From an uncultured Lachnospiraceae bacterium (lineage in GTDB: Bacteria; Bacillota; Clostridia; Lachnospirales; Lachnospiraceae): a DNA stretch of 64,000 bases. The stretch covers positions 1 through 64,000 of the forward strand of contig CAJTNT010000014.1 of assembly GCA_910577785.1 (NCBI GenBank), given 5' to 3'. The position numbers and the translations under genes are program-made. Below the pieces are notes generated by a model. The model had not been told where the DNA came from and searched no databases. It worked only from the letters and a program-made list of their open reading frames with translations. Of the stretch, positions 44,934 to 53,021 are shown in pieces. The first letter of the stretch is position 1; each line of letters begins with the position of its first letter.

Positions 44934-44940
44934 GGTTTTT

Positions 44941-45186
44941 ATGCGCCTGTGTGAATTAAAGGAAAAAGAAGTTGTGAATATCTGCAATGGAAAATGCCTG
45001 GGCTTTATCGTAGATTTGGATATCGACACCTGCCAGGGGCAGATCCTTGCACTGATTATCCCAGGATGCGGAAAAATGTGGAGCATGTTTGGGAGGGGGA
45101 GCGAAATCATCATACCTTGGGGGCAAGTCGTAAAGATTGGCAAGGATACCATCCTGGTAGAAATCCCAGAGCCAAGGCCGAAATAG
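44941..45186 (+). CDS. YlmC/YmxH family PRC-barrel protein
   Basis: An 81-residue protein (MRLCELKEKEVVNICNGKCL start; LGFIVDLDIDTCQGQILALI; EIIIPWGQVVKIGKDTILVE). This is the PRC-barrel YlmC/YmxH family, connected with sporulation in Firmicutes. ATG 44941 has AAAGGGGGG; the frame is open to 44893, but that start lacks a ribosome site. Presence suggests a spore-forming lineage. Confidence 0.88.
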   Translation: MRLCELKEKEVVNICNGKCLGFIVDLDIDTCQGQILALIIPGCGKMWSMFGRGSEIIIPWGQVVKIGKDTILVEIPEPRPK

Positions 45187-45204
45187 GCGAAATCCAACAA
45201 ATGA

Positions 45205-45233
45205 TTGACAAGGCCAAAAAAGAAAGCTATACT
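45205..45233 (+). promoter_or_regulatory. nrdR promoter
   Basis: TTGACA (45205-45210), 17 bases, TATACT (45228-45233). It lies 120 bases before nrdR and precedes it without another gene. Confidence 0.8.
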
Positions 45234-45352
45234 AAAGCAATAAAGATACTTGGAAAGATACCGGAAAGTAACGAGAGGAATCTCCCGTTTATGAGCAGGC
45301 GGCAGAGATGCCATCATGTTACTATAACATAGCATACGCAGGAGGAAAGCCC

Positions 45353-45811
45353 ATGAGATGTCCATATTGCAGCAGTGATAATACCAGGGTAATTGACTCA
45401 AGGCCGGCCGAAGATAATTTTTCTATCCGCAGGCGCAGGCATTGTGACGATTGCAGCAAGCGTTTTACCACTTATGAAAAGGTAGAATCCATACCCCTGA
45501 TTGTGATTAAGAAAGACAATAACCGGGAACGCTATGAACGGTCAAAAGTGGAGGCAGGGATCCTGCGCGCCTGCCACAAGCGCCCGGTGTCTGTGGAAGA
45601 CATTGACCGTGTGGTGGAGGAAGTGGAGGTTAAGGTGTACAGCCGTGCCCAGAAAGAGATTTCCAGCGCTGAGATTGGCGAGATTGTCATGAATATGCTC
45701 CAGGAGCTGGATCCGGTGGCATATGTGAGGTTTGCCTCTGTCTATCGGGAATTTAAGGACGTCAATACTTTTATGGATGAATTGAAGAAAATGCTGGATC
45801 AGGAGAACTGA
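45353..45811 (+). CDS. nrdR: transcriptional repressor NrdR
   Basis: A 152-residue ribonucleotide reductase regulator. The N-terminal zinc ribbon is MRCPYCSSDNTRVIDSRPAE with partner CDDCSKRFTTYEKVE, followed by the ATP-cone (LIVIKKDNNRERYERSKVEA, GIVMNMLQELDPVAYVRFAS). It senses ATP/dATP and represses nrd operons. Full length. ATG 45353 follows AGGAGG. It is adjacent to the YqeG gene, one base apart. Confidence 0.97.
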   Translation: MRCPYCSSDNTRVIDSRPAEDNFSIRRRRHCDDCSKRFTTYEKVESIPLIVIKKDNNRERYERSKVEAGILRACHKRPVSVEDIDRVVEEVEVKVYSRAQKEISSAEIGEIVMNMLQELDPVAYVRFASVYREFKDVNTFMDELKKMLDQEN

Positions 45812-45812
45812 C

Positions 45813-46307
45813 ATGTTACAGAGATTTTATCCGGATGAATATATGGATTCTGCCTATCAGATAGAATTTGCCCGCCTGTACCAGGAAGGCTACCGGGGGG
45901 TGATTTTCGACATTGACAATACCTTAGTCCCCCATGGCGCGCCTGCGGACGAACAGGCGAAGGCATTGTTCAGCCAGCTCAAGGAACTGGGCTACCAGTG
46001 CTGCCTTCTGTCCAACAACAAGGAGCCGCGGGTAAAGATGTTCAATGACGAAGTGCAGGTGCAGTATATTTTTAAGGCAGGAAAGCCCAAGGTATCCGGC
46101 TACGAGCGGGCAATGGAGCTGATGGGGACAGACAAGGGCAATACCCTGTTCGTGGGGGACCAGATTTTTACGGATGTGTATGGCGCCAAACGGGCGGGCC
46201 TGCGTACCATCCTCACACGCCCCATCCATCCCAAAGAAGAGATACAGATTGTCTTGAAGCGGTATTTGGAGAAGGTGGTGCTGTTCTTTTATTCCCGCAA
46301 ACAGTAA
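45813..46307 (+). CDS. YqeG family HAD IIIA-type phosphatase
   Basis: A 164-residue HAD phosphatase. Motif I is VIFDIDNTLVPHG (nucleophile Asp), then CLLSNNKEPRVKMFNDE as motif II region, KAGKPKVSGYERAMELMGTD and motif IV GDQIFTDVYGAKRAG. YqeG homologues occur in all Firmicutes; the substrate is unsettled. Overlapping ATG at 45813 after nrdR suggests coupling. Confidence 0.93.
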   Translation: MLQRFYPDEYMDSAYQIEFARLYQEGYRGVIFDIDNTLVPHGAPADEQAKALFSQLKELGYQCCLLSNNKEPRVKMFNDEVQVQYIFKAGKPKVSGYERAMELMGTDKGNTLFVGDQIFTDVYGAKRAGLRTILTRPIHPKEEIQIVLKRYLEKVVLFFYSRKQ

Positions 46308-46322
46308 TGTACGATCGGATAC

Positions 46323-46351
46323 TTCACAAATGCACAACGCTCTGCTATAAT
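46323..46351 (+). promoter_or_regulatory. rpiB promoter
   Basis: TTCACA (46323-46328), 17 bases, TATAAT (46346-46351), 65 bases before rpiB. Confidence 0.75.
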
Positions 46352-46416
46352 AAGAGTATCCGTTCGGGAAGCGAACTCTGAACAAAAAGCTGGGAAATGG
46401 AATATGGAGGAGAAGA

Positions 46417-46857
46417 ATGAAAATAGCAATTGGAAATGACCATGCGGCAACGGATTTGAAGATGGAACTTATGGAGTTTGTCAAGGGATTGGGGCATGAA
46501 GTGATTAATGTAGGGACGGACGGCTATGAGAGCTGCCATTACCCGGAGTTTGGCGAGAAGGCGGCGCGCCTTGTGGCAAGCGGGGAGGCGGACTGTGGTA
46601 TCCTGGTCTGTGGGACAGGCGTAGGGATTTCCCTTGCGGCCAACAAAGTAAAGGGAATCCGCTGCGGCGTGTGTTCAGACACCACTACGGCGCATCTGAT
46701 CAAAGAACACAACAATGCCAATATGATTTCCATGGGGGCGAGGGTTGTAGGCAGCGAGCTGGCCAAGGATATCGTGAAGGCATACCTGGAAGCAGAATTT
46801 ATGGGCGGCCGGCATCAGCTTCGGGTGGACATGATACATAAAATAGAGGAAAATTAA
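46417..46857 (+). CDS. rpiB: ribose-5-phosphate isomerase B
   Basis: A 146-residue RpiB/LacAB-family isomerase interconverting ribose-5-phosphate and ribulose-5-phosphate. It starts KIAIGNDHAATDLKMELMEF (phosphate-binding DHA), has the catalytic-cysteine strand CGILVCGTGVGISLAANKVK and EHNNANMISMGARVVG. Full length; ATG 46417 after GGAGGAGA. Confidence 0.95.
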   Translation: MKIAIGNDHAATDLKMELMEFVKGLGHEVINVGTDGYESCHYPEFGEKAARLVASGEADCGILVCGTGVGISLAANKVKGIRCGVCSDTTTAHLIKEHNNANMISMGARVVGSELAKDIVKAYLEAEFMGGRHQLRVDMIHKIEEN

Positions 46858-46876
46858 GATATTTTTAATAAAAAGG

Positions 46877-46905
46877 TTGAAAAAAATGCCAGTTTAGTAT
46901 AAAAT
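46877..46905 (+). promoter_or_regulatory. efp promoter
   Basis: TTGAAA (46877-46882), 17 bases, TAAAAT (46900-46905), 112 bases before efp. Confidence 0.7.
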
Positions 46906-47016
46906 GAGAGAAATGTGGGGGCAGAGAGCGTCCACTTTTCAATGAGTTCCTGTGCAGTAAGGAAATAGAAAAGATTGGGTAGAGTTACCCGAATGCATTT
47001 TAAGGAGGAAAGCCAG

Positions 47017-47574
47017 ATGATTTCAGCAGGAGATTTTAGGAATGGTATTACGATTGAGCTAGATAATAATATTTTTCAGATTATTGAGTTCCAGCATGTG
47101 AAGCCCGGCAAAGGCGCAGCTTTCGTGAGGACGAAGCTGAAGAACATTAAGAGCGGCGGCGTGGTGGAGAAGACCTTCCGCCCAACGGAGAAATGCCCGC
47201 AGGCACGTATCGACCGGGCGGACATGCAGTATCTGTATTCCGACGGGGATCTGTTCCACTTTATGGATGTGGAGTCTTATGAGCAGATTGCCCTTAATGC
47301 GGAGGCGATTGGGGATGCCCTCAAATTTGTCAAGGAGAATGAAATGGTCAAAATCTGTTCCCACAATGGGAATGTGTTTGCCGTGGAGCCGCCATTGTTC
47401 GTGGAGCTGGAGATTACAGAGACAGAGCCAGGGTTTAAAGGCGATACCGCTACGGGCGCGACAAAGCCCGCCGTTGTGGAGACAGGGGCAACCGTCTATG
47501 TGCCGCTGTTCGTAGAGCAGGGGGACAAAATCAAGATTGATACCAGGACGGGCGAGTATCTGTCCCGCGTATAG
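47017..47574 (+). CDS. efp: translation elongation factor P
   Basis: A 185-residue EF-P. KOW-like N-terminal domain with [20 protein letters not shown], containing the lysine (PGKG loop) that enters the ribosomal P site. Then [20 protein letters not shown] and the C-terminal OB domain ending TNRV-like [11 protein letters not shown]. It relieves stalling at polyproline. ATG 47017 follows AAGGAGG; an open extension to 46975 lacks a ribosome site. No genB/earP modifier is in the window. Confidence 0.96.
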   Translation: MISAGDFRNGITIELDNNIFQIIEFQHVKPGKGAAFVRTKLKNIKSGGVVEKTFRPTEKCPQARIDRADMQYLYSDGDLFHFMDVESYEQIALNAEAIGDALKFVKENEMVKICSHNGNVFAVEPPLFVELEITETEPGFKGDTATGATKPAVVETGATVYVPLFVEQGDKIKIDTRTGEYLSRV

Positions 47575-47603
47575 GCCGCATCTGCAAGAAAAGAATACCA
47601 GAG

Positions 47604-47642
47604 ACCTCAGGAATAGCAGTTTCCTGGGGTTTTCTTTTTTTT
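47604..47642 (+). terminator. efp terminator
   Basis: ACCTCAGGAA/TTCCTGGGGT stem of ten pairs (one G:U), seven-base loop and a T-rich tail. Confidence 0.9.
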
Positions 47643-47768
47643 CCTGAAAGTGAGAACCTTTTGCAAGGTTATTACAATGTATGGTTGAAGGGCAATAAAA
47701 ATCCTGGCCGATGCCTGGAACCAGGATGCGCGCATCGTAAATACTGAAAAGTGATGAGAGGTTAAGAC

Positions 47769-48296
47769 ATGGATGTAAGGCAGTTAGAGGAATGTATCCA
47801 GGAGTATGGGGCAGAGATCTATGCATTCTGCTGCCAGCTGGCTGGAAACCGCCAGGAGGCAGAAGAACTATACCAGGATACATTTTTAAAAGCAGTGGAG
47901 ATACAGGGAAGGATTGACAGCAGGAAGAACCCCAGGAGCTACCTGGCTTCTATTGCCCTGCGGATTTGGAAGAACAAAAGGCGTAAATATGCCTGGCGCA
48001 GCCGGATTGCAGGGATGCAGGAGCTGAAAGAGGAAACGGTGGCGGACATTGGCGGGCAGGCGCCTTCCCCCGAAGAGGCCGTGCTGCGCCAAGAACTCCA
48101 GGCGCAGGTACGGGAAGCCGTGGCCAGGCTGGAAGAGCGTTACCGCCTTCCCATCTACCTGTATTATACCCTGCAGCTTCCGATTGGGCAGATCGGGAGG
48201 ATCCTGCGGATCCCCCAGGGAACCGTCAAAAGCAGGTTGCATAAGGCCAGGAAACTGCTGAAACAGGAATTGGAGGTCATTTATGATGAAACATAA
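47769..48296 (+). CDS. ECF-type RNA polymerase sigma factor
   Basis: A 175-residue sigma-70 family protein. Region 2 reads EIYAFCCQLAGNRQEAEELY, then QDTFLKAVEI, and region 4 VREAVARLEERYRLPIYLYY, then IGQIGRILRIPQGTVKSRLH. It lacks regions 1 and 3, as ECF factors do. The next gene overlaps by 14 bases and encodes a membrane protein resembling a cognate anti-sigma factor, so it likely responds to an envelope signal. ATG 47769 after GAGAGG. Confidence 0.9.
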   Translation: MDVRQLEECIQEYGAEIYAFCCQLAGNRQEAEELYQDTFLKAVEIQGRIDSRKNPRSYLASIALRIWKNKRRKYAWRSRIAGMQELKEETVADIGGQAPSPEEAVLRQELQAQVREAVARLEERYRLPIYLYYTLQLPIGQIGRILRIPQGTVKSRLHKARKLLKQELEVIYDET

Positions 48297-49527
48297 GGCA
48301 GATATGGATCAGTTATTAAAGCAGGCCCTTTCCCCGCAAGAAGAACCAAATAGACAGTTAAACCAAAACATCATAAGACAAGCAAAGGAGAGAGAGGAAA
48401 TGGGCAGAAAATATTTTGGGAGAATCCCGGCAACCGCAATGATTGCAGCAGCCGTCCTTCTGGCAGGAAGCGTAACGGCAGTGGCTGCATGGAAATACCT
48501 GACGCCAGACAAAGTGGCGGAGGTCATGGAAAATAAGGGGCTGGCGGCAGCTTTTCAGGGCGATGACGCCATTTTTATCAACGAAACCCAGGAATATGGC
48601 AATTACAAGGTTACATTGCTGGGGATCGTCTCTGGGAAAAGCCTGAGCGAATATTTGGTGGAAGATGAGGCAGGAAATTGCACAGTTCACGATGACCGTA
48701 CCTATGCAGTGACAGCGATTGAAAATGCAGATGGAAGCCCCAGGCCGGCTGTAAGCGATGAGGATTATGGGAAGGATCCATTTTTCGTTTCGCCTTTGAT
48801 TGAGGGGCAGGATCCTGCCTGGTACAATAGCGTGACCATGAATGGGGGCTATGGTGAGAGCGTGGAGGACGGGATACAGTACCGCATCACAGAGACAGAC
48901 AATGTAGAAATGTTTGCCGATCGCCCGCTGTACCTGGCGGTTAACAGCGGCACATTTTATGACCAGGAGGCTTATCAGTATGATGAAAAGAGCGGCAAGA
49001 TTTCCAGGAATGAAGCTTATGATGGGGTAAATGCACTGTTTTCGCTTCCGCTGGATCCTTCGAAGGCTGACAGGGAGGCGGCGGACGCCTATATCCGGCA
49101 GATAGAAGAAGAGCTGTTTGGGGGAGAAGATGCCAGGGATGGGGCAGAAGGCTCGGAAGGGTCAGAAGATGGCGCTCAAGAAGGCGGCGCAGCCGTACAG
49201 GGGGAAGAGGCAGAGGATACAGGGTCAGAGTCTTTGGAATGGACGGAGGAGGAATTGGAACAGAAGGCAACCCTGCTGGACAGACTGACGCAGGTTCTGC
49301 ATCCGGATGAGGAAGGCAATATTTCTTATTCCTATGAGATAGAAGAGGATGGGGCAGGCTCATCGGGAACGATTCCTATGGATACCCTTTTTGAAGAGGG
49401 AGAGACAGGGATGTCAGAGTTTAAGACAATCAGCAGAGGAGAAAAAGGGGAGCGCAGCTATATTGAGACTTATACCCGGAATGAAGATGGATCGGTAACG
49501 CTTAGGGTTTATCAGTGGGAGGGATAG
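48283..49527 (+). CDS. membrane-anchored putative anti-sigma factor
   Basis: A 414-residue protein. The cytoplasmic N-terminus of about 45 residues (MKHKADMDQLLKQALSPQEE) precedes one transmembrane segment (ATAMIAAAVLLAGSVTAVAA). The extracellular part contains a DUF4179-like beta-rich domain (NYKVTLLGIVSGKSLSEYLV), then a long acidic, Gly-rich segment (EGSEGSEDGAQEGGAAVQGE) and a C-terminal domain. Its overlap with the sigma gene supports an anti-sigma function. Sequence family is not certain. Confidence 0.75.
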   Translation: MMKHKADMDQLLKQALSPQEEPNRQLNQNIIRQAKEREEMGRKYFGRIPATAMIAAAVLLAGSVTAVAAWKYLTPDKVAEVMENKGLAAAFQGDDAIFINETQEYGNYKVTLLGIVSGKSLSEYLVEDEAGNCTVHDDRTYAVTAIENADGSPRPAVSDEDYGKDPFFVSPLIEGQDPAWYNSVTMNGGYGESVEDGIQYRITETDNVEMFADRPLYLAVNSGTFYDQEAYQYDEKSGKISRNEAYDGVNALFSLPLDPSKADREAADAYIRQIEEELFGGEDARDGAEGSEGSEDGAQEGGAAVQGEEAEDTGSESLEWTEEELEQKATLLDRLTQVLHPDEEGNISYSYEIEEDGAGSSGTIPMDTLFEEGETGMSEFKTISRGEKGERSYIETYTRNEDGSVTLRVYQWEG

Positions 49528-49593
49528 GATGTACGATGAAAATACATTTCTGAAAATACATTCTGGAAATTAAATGCGATGCGATTAAAACGC

Positions 49594-49638
49594 TAACCGT
49601 ACAGGCAGAAGCATCTGCCTATGCGGTTGGTGTTTTTT
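49594..49638 (+). terminator. terminator after the sigma/anti-sigma pair
   Basis: Stem AACCG...AGGCAGA/TCTGCCT...CGGTT with small internal loops, followed by TTTTTT. Confidence 0.85.
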
Positions 49639-49651
49639 CGCAGGATAGGAC

Positions 49652-49680
49652 TTGCAATTCCATGTTAAAATTGCTATACT
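49652..49680 (+). promoter_or_regulatory. promoter of the rhodanese-PP-loop gene
   Basis: TTGCAA (49652-49657), 17 bases, TATACT (49675-49680), 78 bases upstream of the coding start. Confidence 0.75.
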
Positions 49681-49758
49681 ATTACACCAGCAGATTTATG
49701 CTTTGGTGCCCGTGGGCAGAAGCTTTACCAATAATATAGAAAATATGGGGAATATGCA

Positions 49759-50904
49759 ATGGAGCAGTTAGAAATTACATATGGGCAATTGAAAGGAATG
49801 GAAAAAGGCAGCTACCTGCTGGTGGATATCCGGGATGATTTGGCGGTGTCTTATGGCATGATGCCAGGCGCGGTGCATCTTCCAGAGGAAGGATGGGAAG
49901 TGCAGGGAAAGGCCGTGATTTTATATTGTGCCAGAGGGAATGCCAGCAAGGAAAAGGCGGCAGAGTTGAGGGAGAGGGGGATCATGGCCTATAGCCTGGC
50001 CGGCGGCTATGCGGGGTGGCTTCTAAGGCATATGGAGGAAACGCAGTATTTCGGGGCAGGCCAGGCAAAAGAGATCGAGAGGAGCATCCAGAAGAAATTC
50101 CATAAGCAGCTGTTCTCGAAATTCACGAAAGCTGTGCGGGACTATAGGCTGATCCAGGAAGGGGACAAGATCGCCGTCTGCATTTCCGGTGGCAAAGATT
50201 CCATGCTGATGGCAAAGCTGTTCCAGGAACTGCAGAAGCATAAGAAGGTATCCTTTGCGCTGGAATTTCTGGTGATGGATCCGGGCTATAGCCCAGCCAA
50301 CCGTCAGATTATCGAAGAGAATGCGCGCCGCCTGGGCATTCCGGTGCGGATTTTTGAATCTGATATTTTTGAGGCGGTGTATGGCATAGAGAAATCCCCC
50401 TGCTATCTCTGCGCCCGTATGCGCCGGGGGCATCTGTACAGCCAGGCCAAGGCGCTGGGGTGCAATAAAATTGCGCTGGGACACCATTACGATGATGTGA
50501 TTGAGACAATCTTAATGGGGATGCTCTATGGGGGGCAGGTGCAGACGATGATGCCCAAGCTCCACAGTACGAATTTTGAGGGGATGGAGTTGATCCGCCC
50601 CATGTATTATATCCGGGAAGATGATATCAAACACTGGCGGGATTACAATGGGCTGTATTTTCTCCAATGCGCCTGCCGGTTTACGGAAAACTGCGCCAGC
50701 TGCGGGCAGGATGCCCAGAGCCAGTCCAAGCGCCTGGAGGTGAAGCGGCTGATTGCAAAGATGAAGCAGACAAACCCCTTTGTGGAGGGGAACATATTTA
50801 AAAGCGTGGAAAATGTAAATTTAAGTACCGTGATTGCCTACAAAGCCCAGGGAATCCGGCGCCATTTTCTGGACGATTATGAGAAGGATATGCATGGACA
50901 ATAG
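49759..50904 (+). CDS. rhodanese domain fused to TtcA/TilS-type PP-loop ATPase
   Basis: A 381-residue fusion. Residues 1-95 are a rhodanese domain (YLLVDIRDDLAVSYGMMPGA, active-site Cys in ILYCARGNASKEKAAELRER). Residues 125-381 form a PP-loop ATPase with SGGKDSML, a CYLCARMRRG pair, LGHHYDDVIETILMGMLYGG and a C-terminal CRFTENCASCGQ cluster, as in TtcA-type tRNA 2-thiolation enzymes. The fusion suggests that the rhodanese supplies activated sulfur to the PP-loop active site. The RNA target is unknown. Confidence 0.85.
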   Translation: MEQLEITYGQLKGMEKGSYLLVDIRDDLAVSYGMMPGAVHLPEEGWEVQGKAVILYCARGNASKEKAAELRERGIMAYSLAGGYAGWLLRHMEETQYFGAGQAKEIERSIQKKFHKQLFSKFTKAVRDYRLIQEGDKIAVCISGGKDSMLMAKLFQELQKHKKVSFALEFLVMDPGYSPANRQIIEENARRLGIPVRIFESDIFEAVYGIEKSPCYLCARMRRGHLYSQAKALGCNKIALGHHYDDVIETILMGMLYGGQVQTMMPKLHSTNFEGMELIRPMYYIREDDIKHWRDYNGLYFLQCACRFTENCASCGQDAQSQSKRLEVKRLIAKMKQTNPFVEGNIFKSVENVNLSTVIAYKAQGIRRHFLDDYEKDMHGQ

Positions 50905-51137
50905 ATCTGGATTACGGATGGATAGGGAAAGGGACGCGTGAAAATAATGCCAGAATAATAGGAAAAATGCAGAGAAAATTCGTGAAAATTGTCGGTTAAA
51001 GTCGATATAAGTATGGAAAAACAGATACTTCCAAAAAGATAATAGGAAAATCCTGCCAATTGTGTTATAGTGTGCATACAAATCTAATTACGCCAGCTGG
51101 CCGGGATTTACGGTTTGGGCATGGCAATAGGATTTGT

Positions 51138-51183
51138 GGTCTAGAAGTTGTAATAGGTTTTGCGGTTTAGAAATTGTAATAGG
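51138..51183 (+). repeat. tandem 20-bp repeat with 26-bp period
   Basis: GGTCTAGAAGTTGTAATAGG (51138-51157) and GGTTTAGAAATTGTAATAGG (51164-51183) differ at two positions. A partial third unit, GGCAATAGGATTTGT, lies at about 51123-51137. The 50905-51213 gap otherwise contains only a weak extended -10 (TGTTATAGT near 51063-51071). Confidence 0.7.
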
Positions 51184-51213
51184 AGTTTTGGTAAGGAAGA
51201 AAGGAAAGTAGTA

Positions 51214-51384
51214 ATGGCAGTATCTGTAATTTTAAAATTTGCAGGCGGTATCCTATGTGGACTTTTACTGTGTTCAGGGCTTTTGATAGATTTTTACCGG
51301 CTCCGCAGGGAAAGTAAGCGGCTGGAGAAGATAATTTCCCAGCAAAAAAGAAAAATGCAAGAAGAGGGATCCGAAAAACCGTAA
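51214..51384 (+). CDS. small single-span membrane protein
   Basis: A 56-residue protein from ATG 51214 behind GGAAAG (MAVSVILKFAGGILCGLLLC start). The hydrophobic segment VILKFAGGILCGLLLCSGLL is followed by a basic cytoplasmic helix (YRLRRESKRLEKIISQQKRK). Function unknown. It lies convergent to the retron operon. Confidence 0.55.
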   Translation: MAVSVILKFAGGILCGLLLCSGLLIDFYRLRRESKRLEKIISQQKRKMQEEGSEKP

Positions 51385-51493
51385 AGAGAAGATGATTTTT
51401 GAGAAAGAATGGTTAAAAGCTGTAAGGAAAGATGCAAAAAGAGAAATAAGAAAGTTGTAAAAAGCTCAGAAAGACAAAATGGGCGAAACATCA

Positions 51494-51519
51494 GCTAGTC
51501 CGGGCGTGCCCGGACTAGC
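51494..51519. terminator. 12-bp palindromic hairpin at the end of the retron operon
   Basis: GCTAGTCCGGGC-GT-GCCCGGACTAGC, extended after a small bulge by GGCGAAAC/GTTTTGCC. It sits 33 bases after the RT stop codon, between convergent genes. No long T tract is present in either direction, so termination is plausible but not proven. Confidence 0.5.
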
Positions 51520-51551
51520 GTCCGTTTTGCCAAAAAACTATCAGGGACAAC

Positions 51552-53021
51552 CTACCTAACGCTCCGCAAAAAGCCTTCCCCCTCTTCGATAATTCTTTGG
51601 TACCTCACCCCATTTACATTTTTGAGCCAGGCAATTTTCCCGGAAATCTCATAAACTGTCTTGCAAGGCACATCCCCTCCAGAATCCCGCAATTTCTTCG
51701 CATTATAAATTGAGGCCCGGAGGATTTTGACCCATTTCCTGGGTACCCCAATTTCCTCATGATTGATGACGATCCCCGTAATATACTGCCGGCTGTTCCC
51801 GCGCAGGATATGTGTTTTCTCCTGGTTCATATGGAACCCTTCCGCTTCAATAATCTTCTCCAGGCTATGCAGGAAACTGCCAATCGCAAACGTTTCCATA
51901 TCCCCCGAAAAGCTAAAGCTCATATCATCCGCATACCGTGTATACGTTAGCCCAAGCTTTTGGCACAGCCCCAGGATCCGCTTATCCATGTTCCGGCACA
52001 GGATGTTGGTAATCATTGGGCTGGCCGGAGAGCCTTGGGGCAGGATCCGCTCGGACGTTTTGATATATCTTACCTTCCCCTTTACCTCCAGCGGCATCCG
52101 CTCGCAGTAGGTGCAGATCATAGCAAGCAGCGAGGCAATATAGCCAGAGTAGCCAAAGGATTGGAATAATCCCCGCACCCGCGCAAAGGTAATCGTAGGG
52201 AAGAAGTTTTCCAAATCAATGTTAATCAGCAAATCCGGCGATGTACCATGCGCCTTTGCGCCGGTTAGGACAGACCGTTCCTTACGGAACCCATGGGCGG
52301 CGTCTGCGAGCTCTGTTTTCTGCAGGATTTGCTCTAAAATGCGCCGCTGTGCGCTTTTCAGCTGTGTCTTAGGCGCGGCAATATGGCGTGTGCCGCCGCT
52401 TCTCTTGGGTATGTCAAAGCGGTAATAATTGTCAAAGGTAACGACGTCCCGATGGTATGCCAGGCCGCGCAGCGTGCGGTAATCTACCTGTAGGAAGGCG
52501 GCAAGCTCCCGGTCTGTCTCTATGAGCGGCATCTGATTGTCCGCCAGCTTCTGCGTGTCCGTCTCCTTTTTGCCTAGCAGGCTGGAATAGCCTTTGCCAA
52601 TAAATAAGATTTCCTCCGCCCTGCGTTTCTTCCAGGCATCGGATCTTAACTGTTTTTGCCGTTCCCGTTCCGCTTTTCTCTCTTTGCGCCGGGCAATGGA
52701 TTCCTTCATAATTTCCTGGGCAACGGCGGAGCGGATTTTCTCATAGTCCCAGGTATCCTGGAATTGTTTTTTCAGCGCAGAAAGCGTTCTCTCTATTTCT
52801 TGTTTTTCCTGGCAGGCTTCTGATATTTTTTGGGAAAGCTTCTGGAATTCTTCCAGCAGGCGTGTCCTCTCCTCATAGTCCTGCTCTGTCTCGTTTTGCT
52901 GGCGCTCATAAGGCGTGGGCAGATGGCTGGGCCAGAATCCGTATTCCTGCATTTTCTGGAAGGTAAATTCTTTTTTGCCCATGGTCTGTACGAGGTTTCT
53001 GTATTCGGCTTTCGTATCCAT
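51552..53021 (-). CDS. retron-type reverse transcriptase with N-terminal coiled coil
   Basis: A 489-residue RT. Residues 1-165 are charged and coiled-coil-like, longer than usual retron RTs. The RT domain (175-480) shows FDIPKRSGGTRHIAAPKTQL, INIDLENFFPTI (Asp269), LPQGSPASPMITNILCRNMD (327-346), the catalytic YADD (363-366), and retron marks GAKAH (254-258, for NAxxH) and ITG (414-416, for VTG). Retron RTs make branched msDNA from an adjacent RNA. It ends an operon with a SWIM protein and a helical-repeat protein; the start overlaps the previous stop (TAATG). Confidence 0.92.
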   Translation of the reverse strand: MDTKAEYRNLVQTMGKKEFTFQKMQEYGFWPSHLPTPYERQQNETEQDYEERTRLLEEFQKLSQKISEACQEKQEIERTLSALKKQFQDTWDYEKIRSAVAQEIMKESIARRKERKAERERQKQLRSDAWKKRRAEEILFIGKGYSSLLGKKETDTQKLADNQMPLIETDRELAAFLQVDYRTLRGLAYHRDVVTFDNYYRFDIPKRSGGTRHIAAPKTQLKSAQRRILEQILQKTELADAAHGFRKERSVLTGAKAHGTSPDLLINIDLENFFPTITFARVRGLFQSFGYSGYIASLLAMICTYCERMPLEVKGKVRYIKTSERILPQGSPASPMITNILCRNMDKRILGLCQKLGLTYTRYADDMSFSFSGDMETFAIGSFLHSLEKIIEAEGFHMNQEKTHILRGNSRQYITGIVINHEEIGVPRKWVKILRASIYNAKKLRDSGGDVPCKTVYEISGKIAWLKNVNGVRYQRIIEEGEGFLRSVR

